From Ignavibacterium sp. (GTDB lineage Bacteria > Bacteroidota > Ignavibacteria > Ignavibacteriales > Ignavibacteriaceae), in contig NZ_AP026678.1 of the NCBI RefSeq assembly GCF_025998815.1, positions 1,674,001 to 1,738,000 on the forward strand: 64,000 nt of DNA. The letters are read 5' to 3'. The position numbers and the translations under genes are program-made. The notes beneath the pieces are model-generated. The model was given only the letters and a program-made list of their open reading frames with translations, searched no databases and was not told the DNA's origin. Positions 7,760 to 16,451 of the stretch are shown one piece after another. Numbering within the stretch: the first letter of the stretch is position 1; every line of letters begins with the position of its first letter.

Positions 7760-8638
7760 TTATAGATTAAGTGATTCTAAATTTACTTTGAATAATTCGT
7801 GATAACTCTCGATTAAACTTTCAAGATAACTTTCATCTCCAAGTTGAAGGATTTCAATCACTCCTAAATCGAGATCAATACTTTCATCCCAGTTGAAGTC
7901 ACCGATTTGAAATCTCTGTGTCATATAATCTGCAAGGTGAACAACTGCTGCGAGCTTTTTTTCTTCTTCTGCAAGAGAGGGTTGATGATGATAAAGAATT
8001 GCTTCGCCAAGTGCTGAAGGAAGATTCCATTTTTCAATAAGATATTTTCCAATTTCCTGGTGAGATATTCCAAGAATCTTTTCTTCGGCATTTATAAATC
8101 TGATCTGCTGTTGCTCAACGAGATTATTAATTTTCTGAAAATCATCATTGAAATATTTCTGGATAACAGAAATTCCGAGATCGTGCAACAATCCTGCAGT
8201 AAAAGCTTCACCAGATTTTCTTATACCGAGATCATCTGCAATTCTTTTTGCTGCACTTGCAACCATAAGTGAATGAACCCAGTAAGCTCTTCGGTTCCAT
8301 CTTCTGTCTTCTTTTGTGCGGAATGCTTCCATCATCGAAAATGCAATAACAATATTTTTTATCTGATCAAAGCCGAGTATTACTATTGCAAATTCAATTG
8401 TGGAAACACGACGAGGAAGTCCATATAAAGGTGAGTTGGCAACACTTAAAATTTTTGCAACCATTGCCTGATCTTTACTGATAATTTTTCCGAGATCGGC
8501 AGCACCTGTTCGCGGGTTATCAAGCAATTTAGAAATCTCAACCATTATGAAAGGAACAGGAGGAAGATTCCTGATTCCTGCGAGCATCTTTTTGCTCCAC
8601 TCTCTTTTTGCATCAATATTATCAGTGAAATTATTCAT
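7760..8638 (-). CDS. HDOD-domain protein (first of a tandem pair)
   Basis: A 292-residue HDOD protein: NLPPVPFIMVEISKLLDNPRTG, ISKDQAMVAKILSVANSPLYGLPRR (paralogous core), VILGFDQIKNIV, AFTAGLLHDLGISV and ILYHHQPSLA. It shares motif order and length with the protein encoded by the following gene, so the two probably arose by duplication. The start overlaps the end of fliA by 8 bases, implying translational coupling to the motility sigma factor. HDOD proteins in other bacteria act in regulation of motility, cyclic-di-GMP response or cell cycle. Which of these applies here cannot be told from sequence. Confidence 0.88.
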   Translation of the reverse strand: MNNFTDNIDAKREWSKKMLAGIRNLPPVPFIMVEISKLLDNPRTGAADLGKIISKDQAMVAKILSVANSPLYGLPRRVSTIEFAIVILGFDQIKNIVIAFSMMEAFRTKEDRRWNRRAYWVHSLMVASAAKRIADDLGIRKSGEAFTAGLLHDLGISVIQKYFNDDFQKINNLVEQQQIRFINAEEKILGISHQEIGKYLIEKWNLPSALGEAILYHHQPSLAEEEKKLAAVVHLADYMTQRFQIGDFNWDESIDLDLGVIEILQLGDESYLESLIESYHELFKVNLESLNL

Positions 8639-9260
8639 TATACACTAAAAGTTTTGATTTCAGATTTTTAAGTATTCTCGAATGAATTTGTGATACTCTT
8701 GAAATTGTAATGTTCATAAGTTTTGCAATTTCCTGGTAATTCAGATTTTCATAGTAGTAAAGAGAAATAATTAGTCGGTCTCTTTCATTCAAACCTTTCA
8801 ATGCTTTGAGAAGAATTTCTTTCATTTCATTTTTTTCAACTTCTTCAGATTGAGATAATTGTTCATTTGGAATTACCTCTGCAAGAGTATAACCATCTTC
8901 ATCATCAATCTGATTGTTGATTGAAAGATTTGTATAATAATTATCTACTGTCTGATCACCTTCTTCAGTTTTAAATTTGCTTTGAAGCTTTCTAAGCTCA
9001 TCAATAATTTTTCCACGAATTCTTTGAATTGCATAAGTCTCGAATTTTGTTCCATAGTCAGGATCAAATCTGTCAACTGCCTCGCTTAGTCCTTCGATTC
9101 CATACTGGAAAAAGTCGCGCTCATCAAGAACCTGATTTTTTGAAAGAGGAGTTTTACGAATGACATAATGAACAAGGTTTAAATATTTCATTATGATTTC
9201 TTTTTTGAGTGCCGGTGTTGGAGCCAGCTTATACTCTCTCCATAATTCAGAATTATTCAT
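8631..9260 (-). CDS. fliA: RNA polymerase sigma-28 factor FliA
   Basis: A 209-residue sigma factor of the FliA/WhiG group. Region 2 is seen in DERDFFQYGIEGLSEAVDRF and GTKFETYAIQRIRGKIIDEL, which is the FliA-type wording. Region 4 appears as LNERDRLIISLYYYENLNYQ followed by EIAKLMNITISRVSQIHSRI. It directs RNA polymerase to TAAA-N15-GCCGATAA promoters, and matching sites exist in this window in front of flagellin and cheW. Its likely antagonist FlgM is encoded at 44208-44459. The gene overlaps the small membrane-protein gene upstream and an HDOD gene downstream by 8 bases each. Confidence 0.96.
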   Translation of the reverse strand: MNNSELWREYKLAPTPALKKEIIMKYLNLVHYVIRKTPLSKNQVLDERDFFQYGIEGLSEAVDRFDPDYGTKFETYAIQRIRGKIIDELRKLQSKFKTEEGDQTVDNYYTNLSINNQIDDEDGYTLAEVIPNEQLSQSEEVEKNEMKEILLKALKGLNERDRLIISLYYYENLNYQEIAKLMNITISRVSQIHSRILKNLKSKLLVYNE

Positions 9261-9489
9261 GAGCTTTGCTTCCTAAGATTGTGTGATCAGAATTTTCATT
9301 TGAATGTGATTCGGTTTTCTGAAGCAGTTTTACCAATACGATTGCTGTAACACTCAGAATAACCGTTGACGAAATAAAAACTATAAATGACTTTGTTATA
9401 ACTTCTACAATTGGCATCTCTCTCTGACTGAAAAAGATGATTGAGAAGCAGAAAATCAGTAAACCGATATTTAAGATTATTTTATTCAT
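9253..9489 (-). CDS. Small two-helix membrane protein, unknown, upstream of fliA
   Basis: A 78-residue protein, not recognised. Two hydrophobic segments (about residues 4-20, ILNIGLLIFCFSIIFF, and 32-54, SFIVFISSTVILSVTAIVLV) are joined by a short polar loop, with a histidine- and asparagine-rich tail. GGTGA about 4 bases upstream of the ATG can serve as ribosome site. It overlaps fliA by 8 bases, and a sigma-54-like element lies 21-36 bases before its start, so it may be the first gene of a fliA sub-operon. It could be a membrane component controlling the downstream regulators, but that is speculative. Confidence 0.65.
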   Translation of the reverse strand: MNKIILNIGLLIFCFSIIFFSQREMPIVEVITKSFIVFISSTVILSVTAIVLVKLLQKTESHSNENSDHTILGSKAHE

Positions 9490-9509
9490 ATCATCACCGT
9501 TGTCTAAAA

Positions 9510-9525
9510 GACAAACAGCATGCCA
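9510..9525 (-). promoter_or_regulatory. Candidate sigma-54 promoter ahead of the fliA sub-operon
   Basis: On the minus strand the bases read TGGCATGCTGTTTGTC. GG and the G of the -12 box are 10 bases apart, as in the -24/-12 consensus TGGCAC-N5-TTGCW; only the last base of the TTGC box and the fourth-to-sixth base of the -24 box differ. The predicted start site would be about 10 bases before the ATG of the small membrane protein at 9489. The same TGGYAT-N5-TTG shape occurs before flgB and fliL, which raises confidence. Confidence 0.45.
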
Positions 9526-9542
9526 AGCATCTTAAAAAAATT

Positions 9543-10430
9543 CTAAAGGATTATTGAGCTTTTTGAATTGTTTTTTGAGGTATTAGTAGAAGCACTTTTT
9601 GATGGCTGGTTAATATTAGTCAGATGAATATATTTATCAATTTTCTCAGCAGCCACCATAAATTCTGATATAAATTGATTATCAGAATTTGCGTCTTCCA
9701 GAAGAGTTTGCCCGGCAACTGAATGTCGTATTTCTTTACTTTCACAAATTGTTGCAAGAAGTTTTACTGAACTTTTCAAAAAGCTTTTTACAGCTTTAGA
9801 TAATTTATTAAATCCTTCAGCTCCATCATTTTTATCAATACAACGATTTAGAACCAACTGGAATTCTGAAGGACTATCAAAATTCTCATACATTTTAATA
9901 ACAGCATAAGCGTCCATTATGGAAGTAGCTTCAGGATAAGAAACAATTATCTTAATTCCCGAAATTCTAAGTGCATTTAAAGTTAATTCACTTAATCCGG
10001 CTCCAAGATCTAAAATTACTAAATCATAATTACCACTTATTGAATCAATATCTCTGATTAGTCGCTCCAAAGAAGATTTAAATGGAATATCTTTAATTGA
10101 GTATGAATTCAACCCATAAATGATGTGAAGATTTTCCGAGTACTCAGTAATTAACTTTTGTAATTCTTCATTATGATTGAAATAGCTATTCAATGACTTT
10201 GATGGAGTTTCATTCAATAAGAAGTGAATATTAGCGAGATTAATATCAAGATCAATAAGAAGAATTTTATTTTCTTGGTTTGCCAGAATATCAGAAAGCA
10301 AAATTGAGAAAATAGTTTTTCCCGTTCCACCTTTACCCGAAACAACAGCGCAGATATTCTTTTTATCTTTGCTCTGATTTGATTCAGATGACTGCAGTTC
10401 AATAATTCTTTTTAGCTGTCCGGTTATCAT
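9543..10430 (-). CDS. flhG: MinD-like ATPase FlhG (flagellar number regulator)
   Basis: A 295-residue ParA/MinD-type ATPase. The deviant Walker A motif SGKGGTGKT is at about residues 32-40, LLIDLDINLANIHFLL holds the switch I region, and LVILDLGAGLS is the Walker B region. FlhG works with the SRP-like GTPase FlhF, whose gene it follows with a 4-base overlap (ATGATAA), to set flagellar position and number. The N-terminal activator helix that in other FlhG proteins reads DQAxxLR is diverged here (GQLKRIIEL). The C-terminal 40 residues are Ser/Asn-rich and probably disordered. Confidence 0.93.
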   Translation of the reverse strand: MITGQLKRIIELQSSESNQSKDKKNICAVVSGKGGTGKTIFSILLSDILANQENKILLIDLDINLANIHFLLNETPSKSLNSYFNHNEELQKLITEYSENLHIIYGLNSYSIKDIPFKSSLERLIRDIDSISGNYDLVILDLGAGLSELTLNALRISGIKIIVSYPEATSIMDAYAVIKMYENFDSPSEFQLVLNRCIDKNDGAEGFNKLSKAVKSFLKSSVKLLATICESKEIRHSVAGQTLLEDANSDNQFISEFMVAAEKIDKYIHLTNINQPSKSASTNTSKNNSKSSIIL

Positions 10431-11527
10431 AAACTGCTATTTAAAATAAGACTTGCAATGTTTTCAGGATCGGCTGCAAGAATATCATCAGGAATAACCT
10501 GCCCATTTGTAACAAAAGAAACCGGAATTCCTGTTTTAGTTATGAGATTAATAATATTTCCGTGAACAGGAGCTTCATCTACTTTGCTGAATATGAATCC
10601 GCTATAGTTAAATGATTTGAATTTTGTTGCAACATCAACTAGTGTTCTGTATGAAGCAGATGAATTTAAAACAAGCAAGGTTTCATCAACTTTAATTGTT
10701 GAAAGAAAATCCTGGTTGAGTTTTAATTGTTCTGATTTATTCTGACTTCTTCCAACTGTATCAATGAAAACAATATCTTTCTTCGCAAACTTCTTTAGCA
10801 ATGTGGGCATTTCTTCCGGCTTATAAGCGACAAGTAAATCAATGTGACTTACATCTGCAAAACTTTGCAACTGATCGATAGCTCCAAGTCGAAATGTATC
10901 AATAGATATCAGACCAACATCAAGTTTGTGAATTATTTTGGCAATGAGTGCGAGCTTTGCAATTGTTGTTGTTTTCCCAACTCCTGTTGGACCAACTAAA
11001 GCGACAACTTTGTTCTTTTTAGGTGTTACATCAAAATTTCTTGTGAGTATCAAAGAGCTGAGACAAGTCTTTACATAATTTTCAACATTATCCGGTTGAA
11101 GAAAATTTTTATATCGTTTCATTTGATCCATCACTGAAACGATAACAGATTTCTGAACTTCTTTATCAGCTAATTTGTGAAATACTGATTTAAGTTTTTT
11201 CTCAATTGTTTCCTTTGATTCTTTGACTTTTTCTTCAACTGCTTTTCCATAAGCTTCTTTTATTCTTGCTGAATTTTTTCTATAAACTGTGTCAGAAATT
11301 TTTGCCAGCTCTTCAAGAAAAGTTTTGTGTGCATCGCTTGTATGGTTTTTATTTTTTTCAGTTGGAAGCTCATCTATTCCGGCTGTTATTTCATAAAGTT
11401 TTACTGTCGGATTTTTCCGATCGTTAACAACTCTTGTACTGAGGATAACTGCCTCATAGCCAAGTTCGTCTTTCATTTGTCTGGTAGCTTCGCTTAGAGA
11501 TTGTGCTGTAAATTTTTTAACCTGCAT
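10427..11527 (-). CDS. flhF: SRP-like GTPase FlhF
   Basis: A 366-residue protein with the FlhF layout. The N-terminal B domain starts MQVKKFTAQSLSEATRQMKD, which matches the family opening. It is followed by the helical N domain and the GTPase G domain with LVGPTGVGKTTTIAKLAL (G1), DTFRLGAIDQLQ (G2 area), FIDTVGRS (G3) and GFIFSKVDE (G4 TKxD variant). FlhF marks the site of flagellar assembly at the membrane. The ATG lies inside the end of flhA (11-base overlap) and flhG follows with a 4-base overlap. Confidence 0.95.
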   Translation of the reverse strand: MQVKKFTAQSLSEATRQMKDELGYEAVILSTRVVNDRKNPTVKLYEITAGIDELPTEKNKNHTSDAHKTFLEELAKISDTVYRKNSARIKEAYGKAVEEKVKESKETIEKKLKSVFHKLADKEVQKSVIVSVMDQMKRYKNFLQPDNVENYVKTCLSSLILTRNFDVTPKKNKVVALVGPTGVGKTTTIAKLALIAKIIHKLDVGLISIDTFRLGAIDQLQSFADVSHIDLLVAYKPEEMPTLLKKFAKKDIVFIDTVGRSQNKSEQLKLNQDFLSTIKVDETLLVLNSSASYRTLVDVATKFKSFNYSGFIFSKVDEAPVHGNIINLITKTGIPVSFVTNGQVIPDDILAADPENIASLILNSSL

Positions 11528-13568
11528 TGTTTATCTCCAGATTATCTATAAATTCTATTTCAACATTTGATGGAAGTTCTGTGTAGGATAAAACTACAAA
11601 ATCAGGGAAAGATGAATTTATCAAACGATAGAAATAAGGACGAATTGTTGCAGAAGTAATTAATATCGGCTGATAGCCAAGTGAATTAAATTTCTCATAA
11701 AGATTTTCAAGTGCAACTTTTAATTCACCAAGCATCTGAGGTGTAAGTCCCAATGTTTGAGTTGCTTCTTTCTGATTTTGGAGTGAGCGAGTGATGTACT
11801 GTTCAAGTCCTTCGCCTATTGCTGCTGCGTGAATGACACCATTTGAATCTTTATAAAGATTTGCAATCGTATTTCCGAGTGAATGCCTTACATATTCAGT
11901 AAGCACATCAATATTTTTTGTAACCTTTGAATAGTCAATCAGTGATTCAATTATCTGAACCATATCTTTAATCGGAATGTATTCTTTAAGAAGATTCTGC
12001 AAAACTTTTTGAATTGTTCCGAGAGGTAATGTGTCGGGTTGTATTTCATCAACAACTGCAGGATAATCTTTTTTAAGTGCATCAAGTAATTGTTTAACCG
12101 CCTGCCGAGTTAAAATCTTTTCGAAATTCTTTTTTAATGTTTCCTGCAGATTAGTTGAAAGAACAGAGATTGCATCAACAACGGTATAACCAAGCATTTC
12201 AGCGCGATCTTTTTCTTCTCTTGTAATCCAGTAACTATCCAAACCAAATGCAGGATCCTTTGTTGGAATTCCCTGAAGCTGTTCAGAAATTCCACCAGGA
12301 TTCATTGCAAGGTATCTGTCAGGAAAAATTTCATCTGATGAAACAATGTTGCCTTTAATTTTTATGATATACTGGTTTGGATTTAACTGCAAGTTGTCAC
12401 GAACTCTTACAGGAGGAATCAGAACACCATATTCAAGAGCAATAAATTTTCTTGTAGCAGAAATTTTCTGAAAAAGATTTCCACCCTGATTTTCATCAAC
12501 AAGTGAAATCAACCCATAACCAATTTCAATTTCAATCGGATCAACCTGCAGATATTGTTCAACTGTTTCTTCAGGAATTGGCGAAGTAACTTTCTCATCT
12601 GTAACTGATTCTTCAACTGTTAATGCTGTCTTCTTCTTCATATAAGAACTTACTGCAAGTGAAACTCCGAGAATTAGAAACGGAATAGTTGGCATTCCCG
12701 GTAAAAAAGCAAAGAGAAAAATTGTTGAAGCTACAATTGCGAGTACTCTGTAATTTGAAAATAACTGAGTTTTAAATTGTGAATCGAGAGAAATTCCTGA
12801 GGCACTTCTTGTTACGACAAATCCGGCAGCAGTTGAAATAAGCAATGCCGGTACTTGCGAGACGAGACCATCACCAATTGTTAAAATTGTGTATTGTTGC
12901 AGCGCATCAGTAATTGTTAATCCTCGCTGACCAATACCGATAATAAAACCACCAATTATGTTAATGAAATTGATAATCAATCCGGCAATTGCATCACCTT
13001 TAACAAACTTGCTGGCACCATCCATTGCACCATAAAATTCTGCTTCACGGGAAATTTTTTCTCTTCTTTCTCTTGCCTGATCTTCGGTGATTAGACCGGT
13101 ATTCAAATCTGCATCAATTGCCATTTGTTTACCTGGCATTGCATCAAGAGTAAATCTGGCAGCTACTTCAGAAATTCTTCCTGAACCTTTTACAATTACT
13201 ATGAATTGAATTATCACAAGTATAATGAACACAATGAACCCGACTACATAATCACCACGAACAACGAACGAACCGAATGTCTCAATTACTTTTCCTGCAT
13301 ATCCATCAATAAGAATTAATCTTGTTGAGCTGATATTTAATGCAAGTCTGAACAATGTTGAAACGAGTAACAGACCAGGAAACACTGAAATGTCAAGCGG
13401 CGAGTTAATGAATAATGAAACAACAAGTACCAATACTGAAAGAGTGATGCTTAATGCCAGGAAAAAGTCCAGTAAAGCTGCAGGCAAAGGAATAATCATT
13501 AATCCAAGAATAAGGATTAACCCAAATGCGAGCATTAAATCAGAATTTTTTCCGAACAGTTTCATCAT
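11517..13568 (-). CDS. flhA: Flagellar export gate protein FlhA
   Basis: A 683-residue protein of normal FlhA length. The N-terminal half has about eight membrane segments. The conserved FHIPEP-region equivalent is seen as DAMPGKQMAIDADLNTGLI with the adjacent ARERREKISREAEFYGAMDG and ASKFVKGDAIAG. The C-terminal cytosolic half contains VSTNLQETLKKN-type chaperone-docking and ring-forming segments (for example VEIQ-like PDTLPLGTIQKVLQNLL). It forms the nonameric export gate. The gene follows flhB by 5 bases and overlaps flhF. Two consecutive ATG codons are possible starts. Confidence 0.97.
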   Translation of the reverse strand: MMKLFGKNSDLMLAFGLILILGLMIIPLPAALLDFFLALSITLSVLVLVVSLFINSPLDISVFPGLLLVSTLFRLALNISSTRLILIDGYAGKVIETFGSFVVRGDYVVGFIVFIILVIIQFIVIVKGSGRISEVAARFTLDAMPGKQMAIDADLNTGLITEDQARERREKISREAEFYGAMDGASKFVKGDAIAGLIINFINIIGGFIIGIGQRGLTITDALQQYTILTIGDGLVSQVPALLISTAAGFVVTRSASGISLDSQFKTQLFSNYRVLAIVASTIFLFAFLPGMPTIPFLILGVSLAVSSYMKKKTALTVEESVTDEKVTSPIPEETVEQYLQVDPIEIEIGYGLISLVDENQGGNLFQKISATRKFIALEYGVLIPPVRVRDNLQLNPNQYIIKIKGNIVSSDEIFPDRYLAMNPGGISEQLQGIPTKDPAFGLDSYWITREEKDRAEMLGYTVVDAISVLSTNLQETLKKNFEKILTRQAVKQLLDALKKDYPAVVDEIQPDTLPLGTIQKVLQNLLKEYIPIKDMVQIIESLIDYSKVTKNIDVLTEYVRHSLGNTIANLYKDSNGVIHAAAIGEGLEQYITRSLQNQKEATQTLGLTPQMLGELKVALENLYEKFNSLGYQPILITSATIRPYFYRLINSSFPDFVVLSYTELPSNVEIEFIDNLEINNAG

Positions 13569-13573
13569 TCAAC

Positions 13574-14644
13574 TCAATACTTTTTATTCTTTTTAAGATT
13601 GTAAACATAAGCCAACACTTGTGCTACAGCTTTGAAAAGTGATGGTGGAATTTTATCTCCAACATCGCACATTTTGTATAAAGCTCTTGCAAGCTCTCTG
13701 TCTTCGTGCAGCGGAATATTATGTTCTGCTGCAACTTTTTTAATTCTCTGAGCAAGTAAATCAACACCTTTTGCTATTACTTCAGGCGCTGAGTCTTTTG
13801 TCATATCGTATTTCAATGCAACTGCGTAGTGAGTCGGGTTAGTTATAACAACATCAGCAGTTGGCAAATTAGCCATCATTCTTTGTTGTGCTGCCTGCAT
13901 CTGCATCTTTCTGATTCTTCCTTTCACCGTCGGATCACCTTCAAGTTGCTTCATTTCTTCTTTCACTTCCTGTTTTGTCATCATCATATCTTTTTTGAAT
14001 TTATATTTTTGATAAACGAAATCTATTGCAGCAATCACAGCATACAAGAGTGCAATCTTCCAGAGAAGTGAAAATGCATTATCAAGCATAAAGATTATCA
14101 ATTCAGATGGATTAAGATTATCCAGATATGCTGAAGCTACAATCAAATCGCTGAGAATCAGATAAGTAAAGAAGGCAATTACAAAAAACTTCAACAAAGT
14201 TTTAAATACTTCTACTACAGACTTTGATGAAAATATTTTTTTAATTCCACTTGCCGGATTCAATTTTGAAAATTTCGGAGCTAATGCTTCAGTGCTAAGT
14301 TTGAAGCCGACTTGAGCAATATTCGATGCAAGAGAGACAATTACAATAGCTGTCATAATTGGTGCTAACACAGAAAAGAAAAACATATACCAATCAAAAG
14401 CCATATTTGGAAGCAGCGAAACTTTTTTTGGTAATGTGTCAAGTGAATTAAAAATATTTATTGTAAAGTTGCTCACTCTCTGACCAATGTATGATTGTAA
14501 TAAAAAAATTGTAATCAAACCGGTAACAACAATTAAAAGTGAATTTACCTCAATACTTTTAGCAACCATTCCTTTTCTTCTTGCATCTTCGAGTTTTTTC
14601 CCCGACGGTTGCTCAGTTTTTTCTTGTCCTTCAAGCTCTGCCAT
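13574..14644 (-). CDS. flhB: Flagellar export switch protein FlhB
   Basis: A 356-residue protein. The N-terminus reads QEKTEQPSGKKLEDARRKG, the FlhB opening, followed by four membrane segments (about residues 30-215). The cytosolic domain contains the autocleavage site NPTH in ADVVITNPTHYAVAL at about residue 266 and then KGVDLLAQRIKKVAAEHNIP. FlhB switches export from rod/hook to filament substrates with FliK. It sits between fliR and flhA with gaps of 3 and 5 bases. Confidence 0.97.
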   Translation of the reverse strand: MAELEGQEKTEQPSGKKLEDARRKGMVAKSIEVNSLLIVVTGLITIFLLQSYIGQRVSNFTINIFNSLDTLPKKVSLLPNMAFDWYMFFFSVLAPIMTAIVIVSLASNIAQVGFKLSTEALAPKFSKLNPASGIKKIFSSKSVVEVFKTLLKFFVIAFFTYLILSDLIVASAYLDNLNPSELIIFMLDNAFSLLWKIALLYAVIAAIDFVYQKYKFKKDMMMTKQEVKEEMKQLEGDPTVKGRIRKMQMQAAQQRMMANLPTADVVITNPTHYAVALKYDMTKDSAPEVIAKGVDLLAQRIKKVAAEHNIPLHEDRELARALYKMCDVGDKIPPSLFKAVAQVLAYVYNLKKNKKY

Positions 14645-14647
14645 TTA

Positions 14648-15415
14648 TTAACTCATCGAAGTGATTAATACATAAAGCTGATTTTCATAATCGCGCAGTA
14701 AATTTTTTATCATATAGATAAATACGGGAGATATTAAACCAAGCATCAACAAGCCAAGTCCAACTTTCAATGGTTGAGTAACAAAGAAAACCTGCATATT
14801 AGGAATCATTCGTGAGATAATTCCTTCGGCGATATTTATCAGGAAGAATGAGACAATAATTGGTGTTGCAATTTTAACAGCAATTACAAAAACACCTCCA
14901 GCAAGCTTTATCATAGTCTGATAAAGTGGTTCAGGAAATGAGAACATTCCAATTCCAATGATGTTGAATGACTGCTGTAAAGCTCTTATCAGATAGTGAT
15001 GTCCGTTGATTAGCAAGAAAATTAATATTGCGCTAAAGTAAAGCAACTCACCTATTATATTTGAGTTAATTTCTTCTGAGGGGTTAAATACTTCGGCAAT
15101 GTTCAATCCGATTTCAAAGCCAATTAGAGTTCCGGCGTAACTTACACCAAAGAAAACAAATTGAAGCGCAAAACCAATTATCAATCCTGTGATTACTTCT
15201 TTAAATGAATAAACTAACAAAAGCCAACCGGTTGGAACATCTTTGATTGCAGAATGATCAGTTGAAAGAAAAATAATGTAACTGATAATCATAGAGATAA
15301 ATAATTTTGTAACAACTGGAATGATTTTGTTACCAAAGAATGGCGCTGAAACAAAAGCAGAAGAGATTCTCAGAAAAATTAAAAACAATATTATAAATTC
15401 TCTTACGCTGAACAT
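14648..15415 (-). CDS. fliR: Flagellar export protein FliR
   Basis: A 255-residue integral membrane protein with six or more hydrophobic segments. FliR features are LIFLRISSAFVSAPFFG at the N-terminus, GLIIGFALQFVFFGVSYAGTLIGFEIGLNIA in the centre and LNIAEGIISRMIPNMQVFFV near the C-terminus. FliR is part of the FliPQR export channel. It lies 2 bases after fliQ and 3 bases before flhB, the standard order fliP-fliQ-fliR-flhB-flhA. Confidence 0.96.
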   Translation of the reverse strand: MFSVREFIILFLIFLRISSAFVSAPFFGNKIIPVVTKLFISMIISYIIFLSTDHSAIKDVPTGWLLLVYSFKEVITGLIIGFALQFVFFGVSYAGTLIGFEIGLNIAEVFNPSEEINSNIIGELLYFSAILIFLLINGHHYLIRALQQSFNIIGIGMFSFPEPLYQTMIKLAGGVFVIAVKIATPIIVSFFLINIAEGIISRMIPNMQVFFVTQPLKVGLGLLMLGLISPVFIYMIKNLLRDYENQLYVLITSMS

Positions 15416-15417
15416 AG

Positions 15418-15687
15418 TTATCTGATGAATGTGTTAAACATCGTGAAGAATTTGATTGTAATAGCTATCATCCTGTCCATCATCCAGGGAAGCAGTAGAA
15501 TTATTGCAAGTGCAGTAACAAGAATCTTCGGAATAAATGTAAGTGTCATTTCCTGTATTGATGTTGCTGCCTGAAAAATTGAAACAATGATTCCAATAAT
15601 CAGTGCAACTCCTAGTATCGGAAGTAAAATATAAAATGAAGTAAAGAATGCTTCTTTAAGTATTTCGACTACAACTTCTTCTGTCAT
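15418..15687 (-). CDS. fliQ: Flagellar export protein FliQ
   Basis: An 89-residue protein with two long hydrophobic helices. MTEEVVVEILKEAFFTSFYI is followed by LLPILGVALIIGIIVSIFQA and by the conserved QEMTLTFIPKILVTALAI. The ATG at 15687 is chosen because it gives the family length, overlaps the fliP stop in ATGA and has AAGGAG 9 bases upstream. A longer reading frame extends 14 codons into fliP but has no support. FliQ is a subunit of the FliPQR gate. Confidence 0.95.
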   Translation of the reverse strand: MTEEVVVEILKEAFFTSFYILLPILGVALIIGIIVSIFQAATSIQEMTLTFIPKILVTALAIILLLPWMMDRMIAITIKFFTMFNTFIR

Positions 15688-16451
15688 TGTGCAAAACTCC
15701 TTACTACAGAGCCGACGATTAAATTCCAACCATCGACAAGTATGAATAATAAAATTTTGAATGGAAGAGATATTAACATTGGTGGAAGCATCATCATTCC
15801 CATTGACATAAGGATAGATGAAATAATTAAATCAACCATTATGAATGGAATGAAAAGAAAAAATCCGATTATAAATCCGGTTCTTAATTCACTTAAGACA
15901 AAAGCAGGAACAACAATGTATGTTGGCAATTCATTCCTGTTGTTTGGTCTGCTCATATTTGCCATTGATACAAAAAGTTCAATGTCTTCGTCTCTTACAT
16001 GCTTGAACATAAATTCTCTGATTGGTTCAATTCCTTTATTATAAGCTTCTTCTACACCGATTTTTTCATCGAGCAAAGGTTTGAGTGCATCCTGATTGAC
16101 TTTATTCCAGGTTGGAGCCATTACAAAAAATGTTATGAACAATGCAACACCGGCAAGCAATTGTCCTGGTGGCATTTGTTGAGTTCCCAAAGCACTTTTT
16201 AGAAAATGGAAAACAATAATTATTCTTAGATATGATGTTGTCATTATAATGATTGAAGGAGCCAGAGCAAGTATTGTCATCAGAAGAAGAATCTGTAAAG
16301 TAACAGCCACATCTTTTCCATTCTGCGATGTTCCAACATCAACATTAATCTTTGGAATCGGAAAGCTTAAACTTTGAGTTTGCTGTGCTGATGCAGAAGC
16401 AGAAATTAGAAACACCGAAACAAACGCAATCAGGATTAATTTCGTTCTCAT
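15684..16451 (-). CDS. fliP: Flagellar export protein FliP
   Basis: A 255-residue protein with a cleavable signal peptide (KLILIAFVSVFLISASASAQ), which FliP has in many bacteria, then four membrane segments. The family signature is APSIIIMTTSYLRIIIVFHFL, followed by ALGTQQMPPGQLLAGVALFI. The C-terminal VDLIISSILMSMGMMMLPP is also typical. It forms the core of the export channel. Its start overlaps fliO by 4 bases and its stop overlaps fliQ by 4. Confidence 0.97.
   Translation of the reverse strand: MRTKLILIAFVSVFLISASASAQQTQSLSFPIPKINVDVGTSQNGKDVAVTLQILLLMTILALAPSIIIMTTSYLRIIIVFHFLKSALGTQQMPPGQLLAGVALFITFFVMAPTWNKVNQDALKPLLDEKIGVEEAYNKGIEPIREFMFKHVRDEDIELFVSMANMSRPNNRNELPTYIVVPAFVLSELRTGFIIGFFLFIPFIMVDLIISSILMSMGMMMLPPMLISLPFKILLFILVDGWNLIVGSVVRSFAQ

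Noticed and set aside
13390-13596. Plus-strand open frames inside flhA and other long genes (for example 13390-13596, 15742-16044, 17597-17962)
   Set aside because: They lie antisense within well-supported genes, have no ribosome site and no recognisable protein, and mirror the codon pattern of the real frame.
15685-15729. Longer FliQ with a 14-residue N-terminal extension
   Set aside because: The extension lies inside fliP, is not FliQ-like and the internal ATG has a good ribosome site and the family length.
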